From: JAITWN01 sp050486285
GTDB lineage: Bacteria > Pseudomonadota > Gammaproteobacteria > SZUA-140
Direction of reading: 5' to 3'
Length of the DNA stretch: 64,000 bases
Assembly: GCA_050486285.1 (NCBI GenBank)
Contig: JBJHCZ010000003.1
Span: 108,729-172,728 of the forward strand
Shown here: positions 15,561-24,250 of the stretch, piece after piece
Layout: every line of letters starts with the position of its first letter
Numbering within the stretch: position 1 is the stretch's first letter
Notes under the pieces: generated by a model
Told to the model about the DNA's origin: nothing
The model's input: only the letters and a program-made list of their open reading frames with translations
Databases searched by the model: none
Position numbers and translations under genes: made by a program

Positions 15561-17132
15561 ATGCTCGCCTTCGGCATCCGGTATCTGAACGGCTTTTCCG
15601 CCGCTGCTGAGCCGGACGACTTGGAACGCGCCGAGTGGCCGCCGCATCCCGGACGGGTGTTCATGGCGCTGGCCGCGGTGCACTTCCAGACCGGCGCCGA
15701 CCCGGCGGAACACACCGCGCTGCTGTGGCTGGAAGGCGCGGAGCGAGGCGGCGAGATCTCCGCGCCGGCGATCGCCGCATCGGATGCCATGCAACGTGCC
15801 GTCGTCAAACATTATGTCCCAGTCAACGACAAGGCCGGGCCGTCGAAGGCCCTGCTCCATTCGCTGCCTTTGACCCGCGATCGACAGGACCGAGTGTTCG
15901 CCCGCGCCTGGCTGGAATATGAAAAGGTCTACCTATACTGGCCGGACCTGGATCCGCCCAAACAACACCGCGAGTCGCTGGCGAATCTGTGCGCCAAGGT
16001 CACCCGCATCGGCCACTCCAGCTCTCTGGTACAGATGTGGCTTGCCGAACTTGACGAGATCGGCGAACCGGACTGGGTGCCGGATGAGACGCGCGCGACC
16101 GTCTATCTTCGCATCCCGGGCCCTGGCACGCTCGAATATCTCGCACAACAATACAACGCGGCCGCCGTCGAGGAGTACACCGCGCTCAAGGTGACCGAGA
16201 TGCAGACAAGCGATCCGAAGATCCGCAAAGAATCCCGAAAGCGCCTGAAAGAAATATACGGCAATCAGCAGCCGCCACAACAACGCCCCCGGCTCTCGCT
16301 GTATCACGGTTACGCACGGCCCATTCGGGAAACCGCAACGGCCGACACAGCGGTGTCCGTGTTCAGCCCCTATCCCCTGATGTTGAAGCTCAGCTCAAAG
16401 CAAGGCCCGTATCGACACCTCGAACTCGCCTCCACGCAGGCGGTGGTCAAACGCTGGCGAGAAGCGATCCTGAGCCACAGCAACGGCCTCACCGAATCCG
16501 TCCGCCGGATGCTGAGCGGCCACGACTCCAACGGCGGCCCGGCGGACAACCCGCACCTGACTTTCATTCCGCTCGCCTTCGTCGGCCACGAACACGCCGA
16601 CGGCCACTTATTGGGTATGGGCCTCACGCTTCCGGCCGACGTATCCCGCGACGAGCGCCGGGAAGCTCTACGTACCATCGGCGCCGTGCGTGAGCTTAGG
16701 CTCGGACCACTAGGCGTCTGGGGTGTCGAGCCGGTGACAATGTTGCAACCTCCGTGGAACCTGCGCGCAGAGGCGTGGACCGCTTACCCCGAAGGCGCCA
16801 CCCACTGGTCTTCGGTGACACCAATCGTTTTCGACCGCCATCCCAAGGCCAAAGACAAGGTGCAGTACCAGCAGGAGGCCGCCGCGATGATCGCTGAGGC
16901 CTGCTCTCGCATCGGTCTACCAAAACCGCGTGAAGTAATCGTCACGCAGGTCTCAACACATGTCGGCACACCCCCGTCGTTCGCCTTCCCGCACTTAAAA
17001 CGCAAAGATGGTAGCAGGCGTCGTCACAGCCACGCGATCATTGTGTTTGACGGGGCGGTATACGGACCAATCATGATTGGCGCAGGTCGGTTTCGTGGGT
17101 ATGGGCTATTCCGGCCGATGAACGAGAAGTGA
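15561..17132 (+). CDS. csb2: Type I-G Csb2 (Cas5-Cas6 fusion)
   Basis: 523 aa. The start MLAFGIRYLNGFSAAAEPDD and ERAEWPPHPGRVFMALAA are typical of Csb2/GSU0054. The C-terminal half ends in IMIGAGRFRGYGLFRPM, the glycine-rich loop of a RAMP fold. In the characterised type I-G system this protein combines Cas5 (5' handle binding) with Cas6 (repeat cleavage), which explains why no separate cas6 gene exists here. Histidines expected for a Cas6-type active site are present in the C-terminal half (for example RHSHAIIVFDG) but cannot be assigned with certainty. Confidence 0.92.
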   Translation: MLAFGIRYLNGFSAAAEPDDLERAEWPPHPGRVFMALAAVHFQTGADPAEHTALLWLEGAERGGEISAPAIAASDAMQRAVVKHYVPVNDKAGPSKALLHSLPLTRDRQDRVFARAWLEYEKVYLYWPDLDPPKQHRESLANLCAKVTRIGHSSSLVQMWLAELDEIGEPDWVPDETRATVYLRIPGPGTLEYLAQQYNAAAVEEYTALKVTEMQTSDPKIRKESRKRLKEIYGNQQPPQQRPRLSLYHGYARPIRETATADTAVSVFSPYPLMLKLSSKQGPYRHLELASTQAVVKRWREAILSHSNGLTESVRRMLSGHDSNGGPADNPHLTFIPLAFVGHEHADGHLLGMGLTLPADVSRDERREALRTIGAVRELRLGPLGVWGVEPVTMLQPPWNLRAEAWTAYPEGATHWSSVTPIVFDRHPKAKDKVQYQQEAAAMIAEACSRIGLPKPREVIVTQVSTHVGTPPSFAFPHLKRKDGSRRRHSHAIIVFDGAVYGPIMIGAGRFRGYGLFRPMNEK

Positions 17133-17151
17133 AAATAGCAGACTGAATATT

Positions 17152-20100
17152 ATGGATACCTTCCCCTCTTTCTCTGAATTCTTCCTTGCATTATGGGGTT
17201 ACGAACCGTTTCCCTGGCAACGCATGCTGGCTGAGCGGTTGCTGGAAGAAAAGTGGCCGAAAGCGATTGACCTGCCTACAGCTTCAGGTAAGACAGCGTG
17301 CATTGATGTCGCTGTTTATGCACTAGCAACGCAGGCAGGTAATCCCGTCTGGGAGCGCACCGCGCCGCGGCGCATTTGGTTCGTAGTGGACCGGCGCATC
17401 GTCGTAGACGAGGCGTTCGAGCGGGCGCGGGAGATTGCGGAGAAGTTGCGGAAAGCGAAGGACGGACCGCTCAAGGTGGTTGCCGACTGCTTGCGTGAGG
17501 TCAGCGGCGCTGAAAGGCCGCTGGCTGTGGGCCGGCTGCGAGGCGGAGTGTTGAGGGACGACGGCTGGGCACGGCTACCGTCGCAGCCGGCGGTGATCAC
17601 GTCCACGGTGGATCAACTCGGGTCGAGACTGCTGTTTCGCGGATATGGACGGAGCAGCCAGACCGCGTCGATCTTCGCTGGTCTGGCAGCGCATGACAGT
17701 CTGATCCTGTTGGACGAGGCGCACCTGTCCGTGCCGTTCATGCAGACCTTGCGCGCGGTGGAGCGCTACCGGGGCGAGGACTGGGCTGAGCAGCCGATTC
17801 GCACGCCGTTTGCGTTCTCCATCCTGTCCGCAACGCCGCCGCCCGACATCCCCGAAACGGCCGTATTCCCTGGTGCAAACCGGGATGCTGCTCTCGACCA
17901 CCCGGAGCTTGCGCGCCGCATCGATGCTTCCAAGCCCGCCGAGCTGGTTTCGATCAAGGCCGGCAGGTCGACGGCGCAGGATCCGCTTGTCGAAGCGGCG
18001 GCGGGGCGCGTGGCGATGTTTGTTAAGGAGCAAGCGCGACAACGCGTAGCGGTGATCGTCAATCGCGTGCGCACGGCCGAAGCGATCGCGCAGTCGTTAC
18101 ACAAGTGGCACGGTGGCGAGTGCGATGTCATCTTGCTCACCGGCCGACTACGTCCCTTCGAGCGCGACCAACTCGTCGCCCGGTGGAAACCGGTGCTCAA
18201 GGCCAATGATCCGAGCTCGCCGGAACGGCCGATAGTGCTTGTCAGCACGCAGTGCATCGAGGTCGGCGCCGATTTCAGTTTCGACGCGCTGGTGACCGAA
18301 GCCGCGAGCCTCGATGCCTTGCGTCAGCGCTTTGGCCGCCTCAACCGTCTGGGCAGGGGCGAATCTGCGCGGGCGGTCGTCTTTGTTCGCGACGAGGATG
18401 CCGAGGCCGGCACGGAGGATTTTGTCTATGGCGGCGCGCTCGCAGAATGCTGGCGTCTGCTTCACGACGAGCTGGCCGAGGCGAAAACGGAAGGAAAGCG
18501 CGAGTACAAGATCGTCGATTTCGGCATTGCCGCGCTCGATGCACGCGTACAGGCGATCAACGATCTTGCACAGTATCTCGCACCGACAGAGGACGCGCCG
18601 TTGCTGCTGCCGGCGCACCTGGACCTGCTGTGCCAGACCTCCCCCAGGCCACAGGTAGAACCTGATATCCAGTTCTACCTCCACGGCACAGGCCGCGGTG
18701 TGGCTGAAGTGCGGGTGGCGTGGCGCGCGGATATGAATGGAGATAATTTTGACCACTGGCCGGAGACGATTTCTCTCTGTCCACCGAACAGCGCAGAGAC
18801 GGTAACCGTGCCGCTCTATCGCCTGCGGAACTGGTTGACGGACGCGACCGATGGAGATGACGGCGGGGACGTGGAGGGCGCGCGCGATTCCGAGCAATGG
18901 GTAAAGGAGCACATTCGACCGGTGCTGCTGTGGCAGGGCCGGGATCGCTCACGGGTATGCACACACGCCTCACAACTCCACCCGAACGACGTGGTGGTCC
19001 TTCCGGCCGCCTATGGCATGGCGGGGCTGGCGCAGTCGGCCCCGGAACAGACCGTGGGGGAGGCGCAACTCGACATATGGGAACCCACTCACTTCCGCAG
19101 CGGCAAGGCGGTCGCGTTGCGCCTGCATCGCGCCCTCCTGAAGCCATGGCTCGGTTGTCCGCCTTTGCGTGCCTTGATGGAACTTGCCGAAGATCCCGCC
19201 TGGGAGCGCGAAGGCGTGCGGAAAGCGATCGCCGCGGTGCTTGACTACAGGCCCGAAAGCGAAGATGACGTACCTGCGCCGCCGGATTGGTGGCTCGCGT
19301 TCCTGAAACAGGTGCGCGACGGTCATTATGAACCATACCCGGCCGGGGGCCTGATCTTGCGCACGCGGAAGGCAGAATCCCAAGCGGAAGGGGAACAGGA
19401 TCTCTTCGCCGACGATGACGATCTGTTATCCGCCGCCGGCCAGGAGGTCAGCCTCGAAATCCACAGTGCGTCCGTGGAGCGGGCCGCCGATCAGCTCGCG
19501 CGCCGCTGCCTCCCGGACGAGTTCCGCGAGCCGCTCAAGACCGCGGCCTGGTGGCACGATGCCGGCAAGCTGGACGAGCGCTTCCAGATTATGCTCCACC
19601 AGGGTGATGAACTGGCGGCGCTTACTGGAGAACCGCTTGCCAAGTCGGCGACGATACCGGATTCGCCTGCGCGTCGCCGCGCGATCCGCGCCGCGAGCAA
19701 CCTGCCTGAGAATTTCCGGCATGAGATGCTGTCGTTGCAGCTTGCCGAGCGGCATTTGCCGAACCGGGAGGATGCCGGTCTTACTGATTTGCTGCTGCAT
19801 GCGATCGCCAGCCATCACGGTTACGGCAGGCCGTTTGCTCCGGTCAGCCACGAGATGGAGCCTCCGCCCGTTCGCGGCGAGTTTGGAGGCGTAACGATCA
19901 ATGTCGGTACCGAAGACCGCGTCTCGTGGAGTCCCCCGCATACGCTCGAAGCGGGCGTTTCCGAGCGGTTCTGGCGCCTCACTCGGTGTTACGGCTGGTG
20001 GGGACTGGCCTACCTGGAAGCGATTCTGCGGCTCGGCGACTGGTATGGCAGTCGCTGGATGATTGATGAGGTTCCAGAGAGGACAGATCCGGTGGCTGCA

Positions 20101-21282
20101 CCATCGCCATCAGGGGTCGCCGGTCCCGGCGATCATTCCCTTGTACTCGAAGGCATTGACGGCGCCAACCCCCTCGGATTCCTCGCGGCTGTCGGGACTT
20201 TGGTCGTGCTTCATCACGCGGGCTACCGGCGTGTGCGTCTGGCCTGGCGGCGTAGCGGGCTTGCATGGCGGCCGCGATTGACCGGGTTGGCCACAGATGA
20301 TCCAACGGCACTGGCGGAATTGCTTGCAGAAAAATTGCGAGGCACCAGCGTTTCAGATGAAGCGGATGAGAAGCGCAAGGTGGCCGAACGACTGTTTTCG
20401 GCGAAGAAGAAAGAGATCAAGGACAAGCGCGACGAAATCAAGAAACATGGCCTGCGTGGCAAGGAACGCAGACAGGCGCTAGACGATGAAATAGCGCCAC
20501 TGGAGCGTGAGTTGGAAGTGCTGCGAAAGGATTGGCTCAAGTCTCTGCGTCAATCGGTACCCAGACCCGAGCTTGCTCTTGGCAAGAACATAGACTGCAC
20601 GGAATCGGAGTACCGGGCAATCCTTGAACCGCTTCTAGAAGGCGCTGGCTCCGATGACCGCGAGTCACTCGACATCCTGGCCGCATTTTGCAACACGGGC
20701 AGCCTGCATGAGAGTTCCCTGAAACGCAAGGACGGGAAACTCGCCCCGACGCCCTTCTCGTTCATCTCCGGATCGGGTCATCAGGATTTCCTCGATACGG
20801 CGGGGATGCTTCAGCAAAGCGTATCACCAGAGCGCCTGCAATCCATGCTCTTTGCTCCCTGGACTTATGAAGACGAAGGGCTTTCCATGCGCTGGGATCC
20901 GGTTGAAGATCGGCGCTACGCCCTGATGGATCGCGATCCCACGGCGAGCGACAATAAGCCCCGAACGGTCTGGATGGCTAACCTGCTCGCCTACCGAGCG
21001 CTGGCACTGTTCCCATCCGCGCCGGCACGCCGCGGTCTGGCCACGGTCGGGTGGGCACAAGGAAAAGAAGGCGAACTCTATTTCACTTGGTCACTTTGGT
21101 CTGCCCCGCTCGATCCGGATTCGATTCGATCGCTGTTGTTGCTGCCGGAGCTTTACCTTCAGGTGCCTGACCGTTCCGCCCTGCGCACTCGAGGCGTGGA
21201 AGCTACCTTCCGCTCGCGCCGCATCAAGGTCGGTGCTGGCGCCAACTTCAAGATCAACTTCAGTCCTGCGCGCGAAGTTTGA
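17152..21282 (+). CDS. cas3: Cas3 helicase-nuclease fused to a C-terminal putative large subunit (type I-G)
   Basis: 1376 aa. Helicase motifs come first: LPTASGKT (residues 41-48), LDEAH (187-191), SAT (226-228) and QRFGRLNRLG near 391-400. The HD nuclease follows: WWHDAGK with H802/D803 and ASHHGYGR with H888/H889. This helicase-HD order is the reverse of most type I Cas3 proteins and typical of I-G. From about residue 994 (LEGIDGANPLGFLAAVGTLV) to the end there is a further 380-residue domain, with a charged helical stretch around 1070-1130. It resembles the separate Csb3 or Cas3-extension proteins proposed as the large subunit. No standalone csx17/cas8 was found, so this part probably fills that role. 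Confidence 0.9.
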   Translation: MDTFPSFSEFFLALWGYEPFPWQRMLAERLLEEKWPKAIDLPTASGKTACIDVAVYALATQAGNPVWERTAPRRIWFVVDRRIVVDEAFERAREIAEKLRKAKDGPLKVVADCLREVSGAERPLAVGRLRGGVLRDDGWARLPSQPAVITSTVDQLGSRLLFRGYGRSSQTASIFAGLAAHDSLILLDEAHLSVPFMQTLRAVERYRGEDWAEQPIRTPFAFSILSATPPPDIPETAVFPGANRDAALDHPELARRIDASKPAELVSIKAGRSTAQDPLVEAAAGRVAMFVKEQARQRVAVIVNRVRTAEAIAQSLHKWHGGECDVILLTGRLRPFERDQLVARWKPVLKANDPSSPERPIVLVSTQCIEVGADFSFDALVTEAASLDALRQRFGRLNRLGRGESARAVVFVRDEDAEAGTEDFVYGGALAECWRLLHDELAEAKTEGKREYKIVDFGIAALDARVQAINDLAQYLAPTEDAPLLLPAHLDLLCQTSPRPQVEPDIQFYLHGTGRGVAEVRVAWRADMNGDNFDHWPETISLCPPNSAETVTVPLYRLRNWLTDATDGDDGGDVEGARDSEQWVKEHIRPVLLWQGRDRSRVCTHASQLHPNDVVVLPAAYGMAGLAQSAPEQTVGEAQLDIWEPTHFRSGKAVALRLHRALLKPWLGCPPLRALMELAEDPAWEREGVRKAIAAVLDYRPESEDDVPAPPDWWLAFLKQVRDGHYEPYPAGGLILRTRKAESQAEGEQDLFADDDDLLSAAGQEVSLEIHSASVERAADQLARRCLPDEFREPLKTAAWWHDAGKLDERFQIMLHQGDELAALTGEPLAKSATIPDSPARRRAIRAASNLPENFRHEMLSLQLAERHLPNREDAGLTDLLLHAIASHHGYGRPFAPVSHEMEPPPVRGEFGGVTINVGTEDRVSWSPPHTLEAGVSERFWRLTRCYGWWGLAYLEAILRLGDWYGSRWMIDEVPERTDPVAAPSPSGVAGPGDHSLVLEGIDGANPLGFLAAVGTLVVLHHAGYRRVRLAWRRSGLAWRPRLTGLATDDPTALAELLAEKLRGTSVSDEADEKRKVAERLFSAKKKEIKDKRDEIKKHGLRGKERRQALDDEIAPLERELEVLRKDWLKSLRQSVPRPELALGKNIDCTESEYRAILEPLLEGAGSDDRESLDILAAFCNTGSLHESSLKRKDGKLAPTPFSFISGSGHQDFLDTAGMLQQSVSPERLQSMLFAPWTYEDEGLSMRWDPVEDRRYALMDRDPTASDNKPRTVWMANLLAYRALALFPSAPARRGLATVGWAQGKEGELYFTWSLWSAPLDPDSIRSLLLLPELYLQVPDRSALRTRGVEATFRSRRIKVGAGANFKINFSPAREV

Positions 21283-21299
21283 AATGAACAGCTTACTAC

Positions 21300-21617
21300 C
21301 TATACTCCCGAAACAAGAAAATCCATTGCCCCAAGAATCTCGTTTCTATATTCGCCAAGCTCGGCAACAGCCTCCCCCAACTCACCCCGCGCAATCCCCG
21401 CCATCAGCGGCGTCATCAACACATACCGCTCCCCCGCGATCACGATCACCGGCATCAATCGCTCCAGCGGCTTTCCCACGAAGTCAGCGACCTTCTCCAC
21501 CGGTATCACGACCCGCGTCTTCAGATCTTCAAGCAGACCGTTCTGGATATCGACCAGATAAGGATACAGCTCCGCAGTCCTGGAGTTTTTGTTGCGATGG
21601 ACAGTGAACTGAGCCAC
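21300..21617 (-). CDS. ccdB: CcdB-type toxin (DNA gyrase poison)
   Basis: 105 aa, close to the 101 aa of F-plasmid CcdB. Recognisable features are MAQFTVHRNKNS, YPYLVDIQNGLL, TRVVIPV and the C-terminal segment LGEYRNEILGAMDFLVSGV, which contains the Trp/Gly/Ile region used in gyrase binding in the family. It follows ccdA with no gap. It lies on the strand opposite to the cas genes, 17 bp beyond the cas3 stop. An intact length and full antitoxin pairing suggest a live module. Confidence 0.93.
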   Translation of the reverse strand: MAQFTVHRNKNSRTAELYPYLVDIQNGLLEDLKTRVVIPVEKVADFVGKPLERLMPVIVIAGERYVLMTPLMAGIARGELGEAVAELGEYRNEILGAMDFLVSGV

Positions 21618-21863
21618 TCAGAAGCTCCGCAGGCCGTCCGAGAACACACCATTGCGCTCAACATGCTCGTTGTACGCATCGATCGCTTCCCGGTTTTCCT
21701 CCAGCCAGCGTTCGCGCTGGCTCTTCCTGACCTGTTCGATCAATGCAGCCTCCATGACCGCCGAAAGATTGAGCCCGCATTCCCTCGCCTTCCTCAGCAG
21801 ATCGCTGTTGACCGACAGGTTCGTGGGTTTCCTGGGCGCGCTGGCATCGTAGATTTCGTGCAT
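21618..21863 (-). CDS. ccdA: CcdA-type antitoxin
   Basis: 81 aa from the ATG giving MHEIYDASAPRKPTNLSVNS, supported by GGAAGGA seven bases upstream; a longer in-frame start would run into the promoter. The N-terminal half is a ribbon-helix-helix DNA-binding domain (KPTNLSVNSDLLRKARE) and the C-terminal half a flexible toxin-neutralising tail (RWLEENREAIDAYNEHVERNG), as in CcdA. It should repress its own promoter, which overlaps a double palindrome just upstream. Confidence 0.93.
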   Translation of the reverse strand: MHEIYDASAPRKPTNLSVNSDLLRKARECGLNLSAVMEAALIEQVRKSQRERWLEENREAIDAYNEHVERNGVFSDGLRSF

Positions 21864-21895
21864 CACACATCCTTCCGGATAAAGCAGATGCACAT

Positions 21896-21935
21896 ATTTT
21901 AGCGCATATTCTATGCGCGTCAATAATGCGCATTA
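21896..21935 (-). promoter_or_regulatory. ccdAB promoter with tandem operator
   Basis: On the minus strand a -35 TTGACG (21918-21923) and a -10 TAAAAT (21896-21901) are 16 bp apart. They overlap two palindromes: GCGCATA-TTC-TATGCGC (21902-21918) and the perfect 12-mer TAATGCGCATTA (21924-21935). The four half-sites share ATGCGC, as expected for cooperative binding of a ribbon-helix-helix antitoxin. Confidence 0.75.
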
Positions 21936-22023
21936 GAACGACATCACCAGTATCAAAGTTTTCAAGAATTTCTCAATAATATCGATAGTCATCAGGACGA
22001 TCCCGCCATCGGAGTCCGTCCTT

Positions 22024-23748
22024 ATGGAAGAGCAGCCCCAAACCCAGGGAGAACTCCCTCTCCCGTTCCCCGAGATTTCGGGCGATCTGCCGCTGTTGCC
22101 GGCGCGCATGGTCAACGAGTACGAGTACTGCCCCCGCCTCGCCTATCTGGAATGGGTGCAGGGCGAATGGGCGGAATCCGGCGATACCGTGGAGGGGCGC
22201 TATGCCCATCGCCGCGTCGACAAACCTTCGGGCGACCTGCCGGACCCCGCCGCCGGTAACGGGGAAGATACGGAAAAGATCCATGCCCGCTCGATCACGC
22301 TGTCATCGAACCGGCTCGGACTGATCGCCCGCATGGACCTCGTCGAGGGCGAAGGCGATACGGTCACGCCGGTCGATTACAAGCGCGGCAAACGCCCCCA
22401 CGTCTCAAAAGGCGCCTACGACCCGGAGCGCGTGCAGCTCTGCGTGCAGGGGATGATCCTCGAGGAATACGGCTACATCTGCGAGGAAGGGATCCTCTAC
22501 TTTGTCGCCTCAAAAGAACGAGTGCGTGTGGTTTTTGATGAGGAACTGCGCGCCCGCACGCGTGCCGCGATCAACGGCCTGCGCTTCGTCGCCGCCGGCG
22601 GGCAGATGCCACCGCCGCTGGAAGACAGCCCGAAGTGCCCGCGCTGCTCGCTGGTCGGCATCTGCCTGCCGGACGAGGTCAATTTCCTGAAACGCGCGGA
22701 TAGCAGCCCGAGGCCAATGGCGGTCGCACGCGACGAGGCGATGCCACTGTATGTCCAGGCCAACAAGGCCAAGGTCACGAAGAAGGGCGAGACGCTCGAA
22801 GTCTCGGTCGACGATCAACCGGCGACCACGGTACGGCTGATCGACGTCTCCCAGGTGGCCATCATGGGCAACGTTTATGTCACCACACCTTGCCTGCACG
22901 AACTAATGCGCCGGGAGATCCCGGTGACCTGGCATTCCTACGGCGGCTGGTTTCTCGGCCACACGATCGGCACCGGCCACAAGAATGTCGAACTGCGCAC
23001 AGCGCAGTATCGCGCCAGCTTCAACGAGGCCATTTGCCTGCGCATTGCGAAAGGTCTCGTACATACCAAGATCATGAATTGCCGCACATTGCTGCGGCGC
23101 AACTGGCGTGGCGAGGAGGCGCCGCAGCGCCTGCTCGACGATCTGAAGGTCGATGCACGACGCGCCCTGCAGGTCGCGAGCCTGGAGGAACTGCTCGGAA
23201 TGGAAGGGACTGCTGCCGCGCGCTACTTCGGCGCCTTCAGTCATATGATCAAGCGCGACAGCGACGAAAAGAGTTTCGCGTTCGAGTTCACGATCCGCAA
23301 CCGGCGCCCACCAACCGATCCGGTCAACGCGCTGCTCTCCTACGCCTACACGCTACTCGTACGCACTTGGACCGTGGCTCTGACTGCGGTCGGCTTCGAC
23401 GCCTATCGCGGGTTCTATCATCAGCCGCGCTACGGACGCCCTGCCCTCGCGCTAGACATGATGGAGCCGTTCCGGCCACTGATCGCAGAATCCAGTGTGT
23501 TGTCGGCAATCAACAATGGAGAAATCCGCCCCAGCGACTTCGTATCCGCCGCCGGCAGCGTTTCGCTGACCGGCGAGGGCAGAAAGCGATTCATCGCCGC
23601 ATTTGAGCGCAGGTTGAGTCAGGAAATCACACATCCGCTGTTCGATTACCGCGCCAGCTATCGACGCATCCTGGAGATACAGGCACGCCTGCTCGGACGA
23701 TACCTGCTGGGCGACATACAGGACTTTCCCGGATTCACGACACGGTGA
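22024..23748 (+). CDS. cas4-cas1: Cas4-Cas1 fusion protein
   Basis: 574 aa. Residues 1-220 are Cas4: the four iron-sulfur cysteines are C36 (EYEYCPRLAYLEW), C205, C208 and C214 (CPRCSLVGIC), with the RecB-like core VTPVDYKRGK. Residues about 235-574 are Cas1: E394 (LLGMEGTAAARYF), H466 (FYHQPRYGRPALALD) and D478/E481 are the metal ligands. Such a fusion is characteristic of types I-G and some I-B systems and handles PAM-aware prespacer trimming and integration. It is separated from cas3 by the antisense ccdAB pair, so it needs either its own promoter or readthrough. cas2 starts 4 bp later. Confidence 0.95.
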   Translation: MEEQPQTQGELPLPFPEISGDLPLLPARMVNEYEYCPRLAYLEWVQGEWAESGDTVEGRYAHRRVDKPSGDLPDPAAGNGEDTEKIHARSITLSSNRLGLIARMDLVEGEGDTVTPVDYKRGKRPHVSKGAYDPERVQLCVQGMILEEYGYICEEGILYFVASKERVRVVFDEELRARTRAAINGLRFVAAGGQMPPPLEDSPKCPRCSLVGICLPDEVNFLKRADSSPRPMAVARDEAMPLYVQANKAKVTKKGETLEVSVDDQPATTVRLIDVSQVAIMGNVYVTTPCLHELMRREIPVTWHSYGGWFLGHTIGTGHKNVELRTAQYRASFNEAICLRIAKGLVHTKIMNCRTLLRRNWRGEEAPQRLLDDLKVDARRALQVASLEELLGMEGTAAARYFGAFSHMIKRDSDEKSFAFEFTIRNRRPPTDPVNALLSYAYTLLVRTWTVALTAVGFDAYRGFYHQPRYGRPALALDMMEPFRPLIAESSVLSAINNGEIRPSDFVSAAGSVSLTGEGRKRFIAAFERRLSQEITHPLFDYRASYRRILEIQARLLGRYLLGDIQDFPGFTTR

Positions 23749-23752
23749 CATC

Positions 23753-24043
23753 ATGGACGAGCATCTCTATCTCGTAACCTACGATATCAGCGACCCCAGG
23801 CGCTGGCGCAGCGTGTTCAAGCTGATGAAAGGATATGGCGAATGGCTGCAACTCTCCGTGTTCCAGTGCCGCCTCAGCAGACGCCGCCACGCCGACCTGC
23901 TGGCCACCCTTGACGAACTGATTCACCATGATCATGATCATGTACTCATGCTGGACCTCGGGGTAGCGGACAAGGTCACGCCGCATGTGGTCAGCTTGGG
24001 CAAGACATTCGAAGCAGTAAAGCGGGAGCCGACAATCGTCTGA
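23753..24043 (+). CDS. cas2: CRISPR adaptation protein Cas2
   Basis: 96 aa, normal for Cas2. The ferredoxin-like fold begins with LYLVTYDISDPRRWRSVFKL (catalytic-site Asp in YDISD) and continues with GEWLQLSVFQCRL. It forms the integration complex with Cas4-Cas1. The gene ends about 200 bp before the first repeat. Confidence 0.96.
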   Translation: MDEHLYLVTYDISDPRRWRSVFKLMKGYGEWLQLSVFQCRLSRRRHADLLATLDELIHHDHDHVLMLDLGVADKVTPHVVSLGKTFEAVKREPTIV

Positions 24044-24250
24044 TCCTTCGCCCGGTAAACGCGAGCGCTCTAGTGACCCCACAATCCCCGGGGAGCGCTC
24101 GCAAATACACAGATCTTTGAAAATTCGGATAAAATCGAGATGCCAATCATCGGCAGGAAGGTCGTCAGGCAGTATTTATCAAGGATTTCGATCCACCGCT
24201 CGCGGATCGATGCATTACACCTTGGCCAGCCGACTAGTTATATGCGAGCT
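24044..24250 (+). promoter_or_regulatory. CRISPR leader
   Basis: 207 bp between cas2 and the first repeat, clearly AT-richer than the genes. It includes a 10-bp inverted repeat (GCGAGCGCTC at 24061-24070, GAGCGCTCGC at 24093-24102) and a smaller one, CGATCC/GGATCG, at 24188-24208. The first repeat on this side is perfect, while the far end of the array is degenerate, which sets the leader here. Confidence 0.85.

Noticed and set aside
14300..24043. Apparent lack of cas6 and cas8 genes as a sign of a degenerate system
   Set aside because: Csb2 contains the Cas6-type part and the Cas3 extension is the likely large subunit; all other motifs are intact, so the system looks complete.
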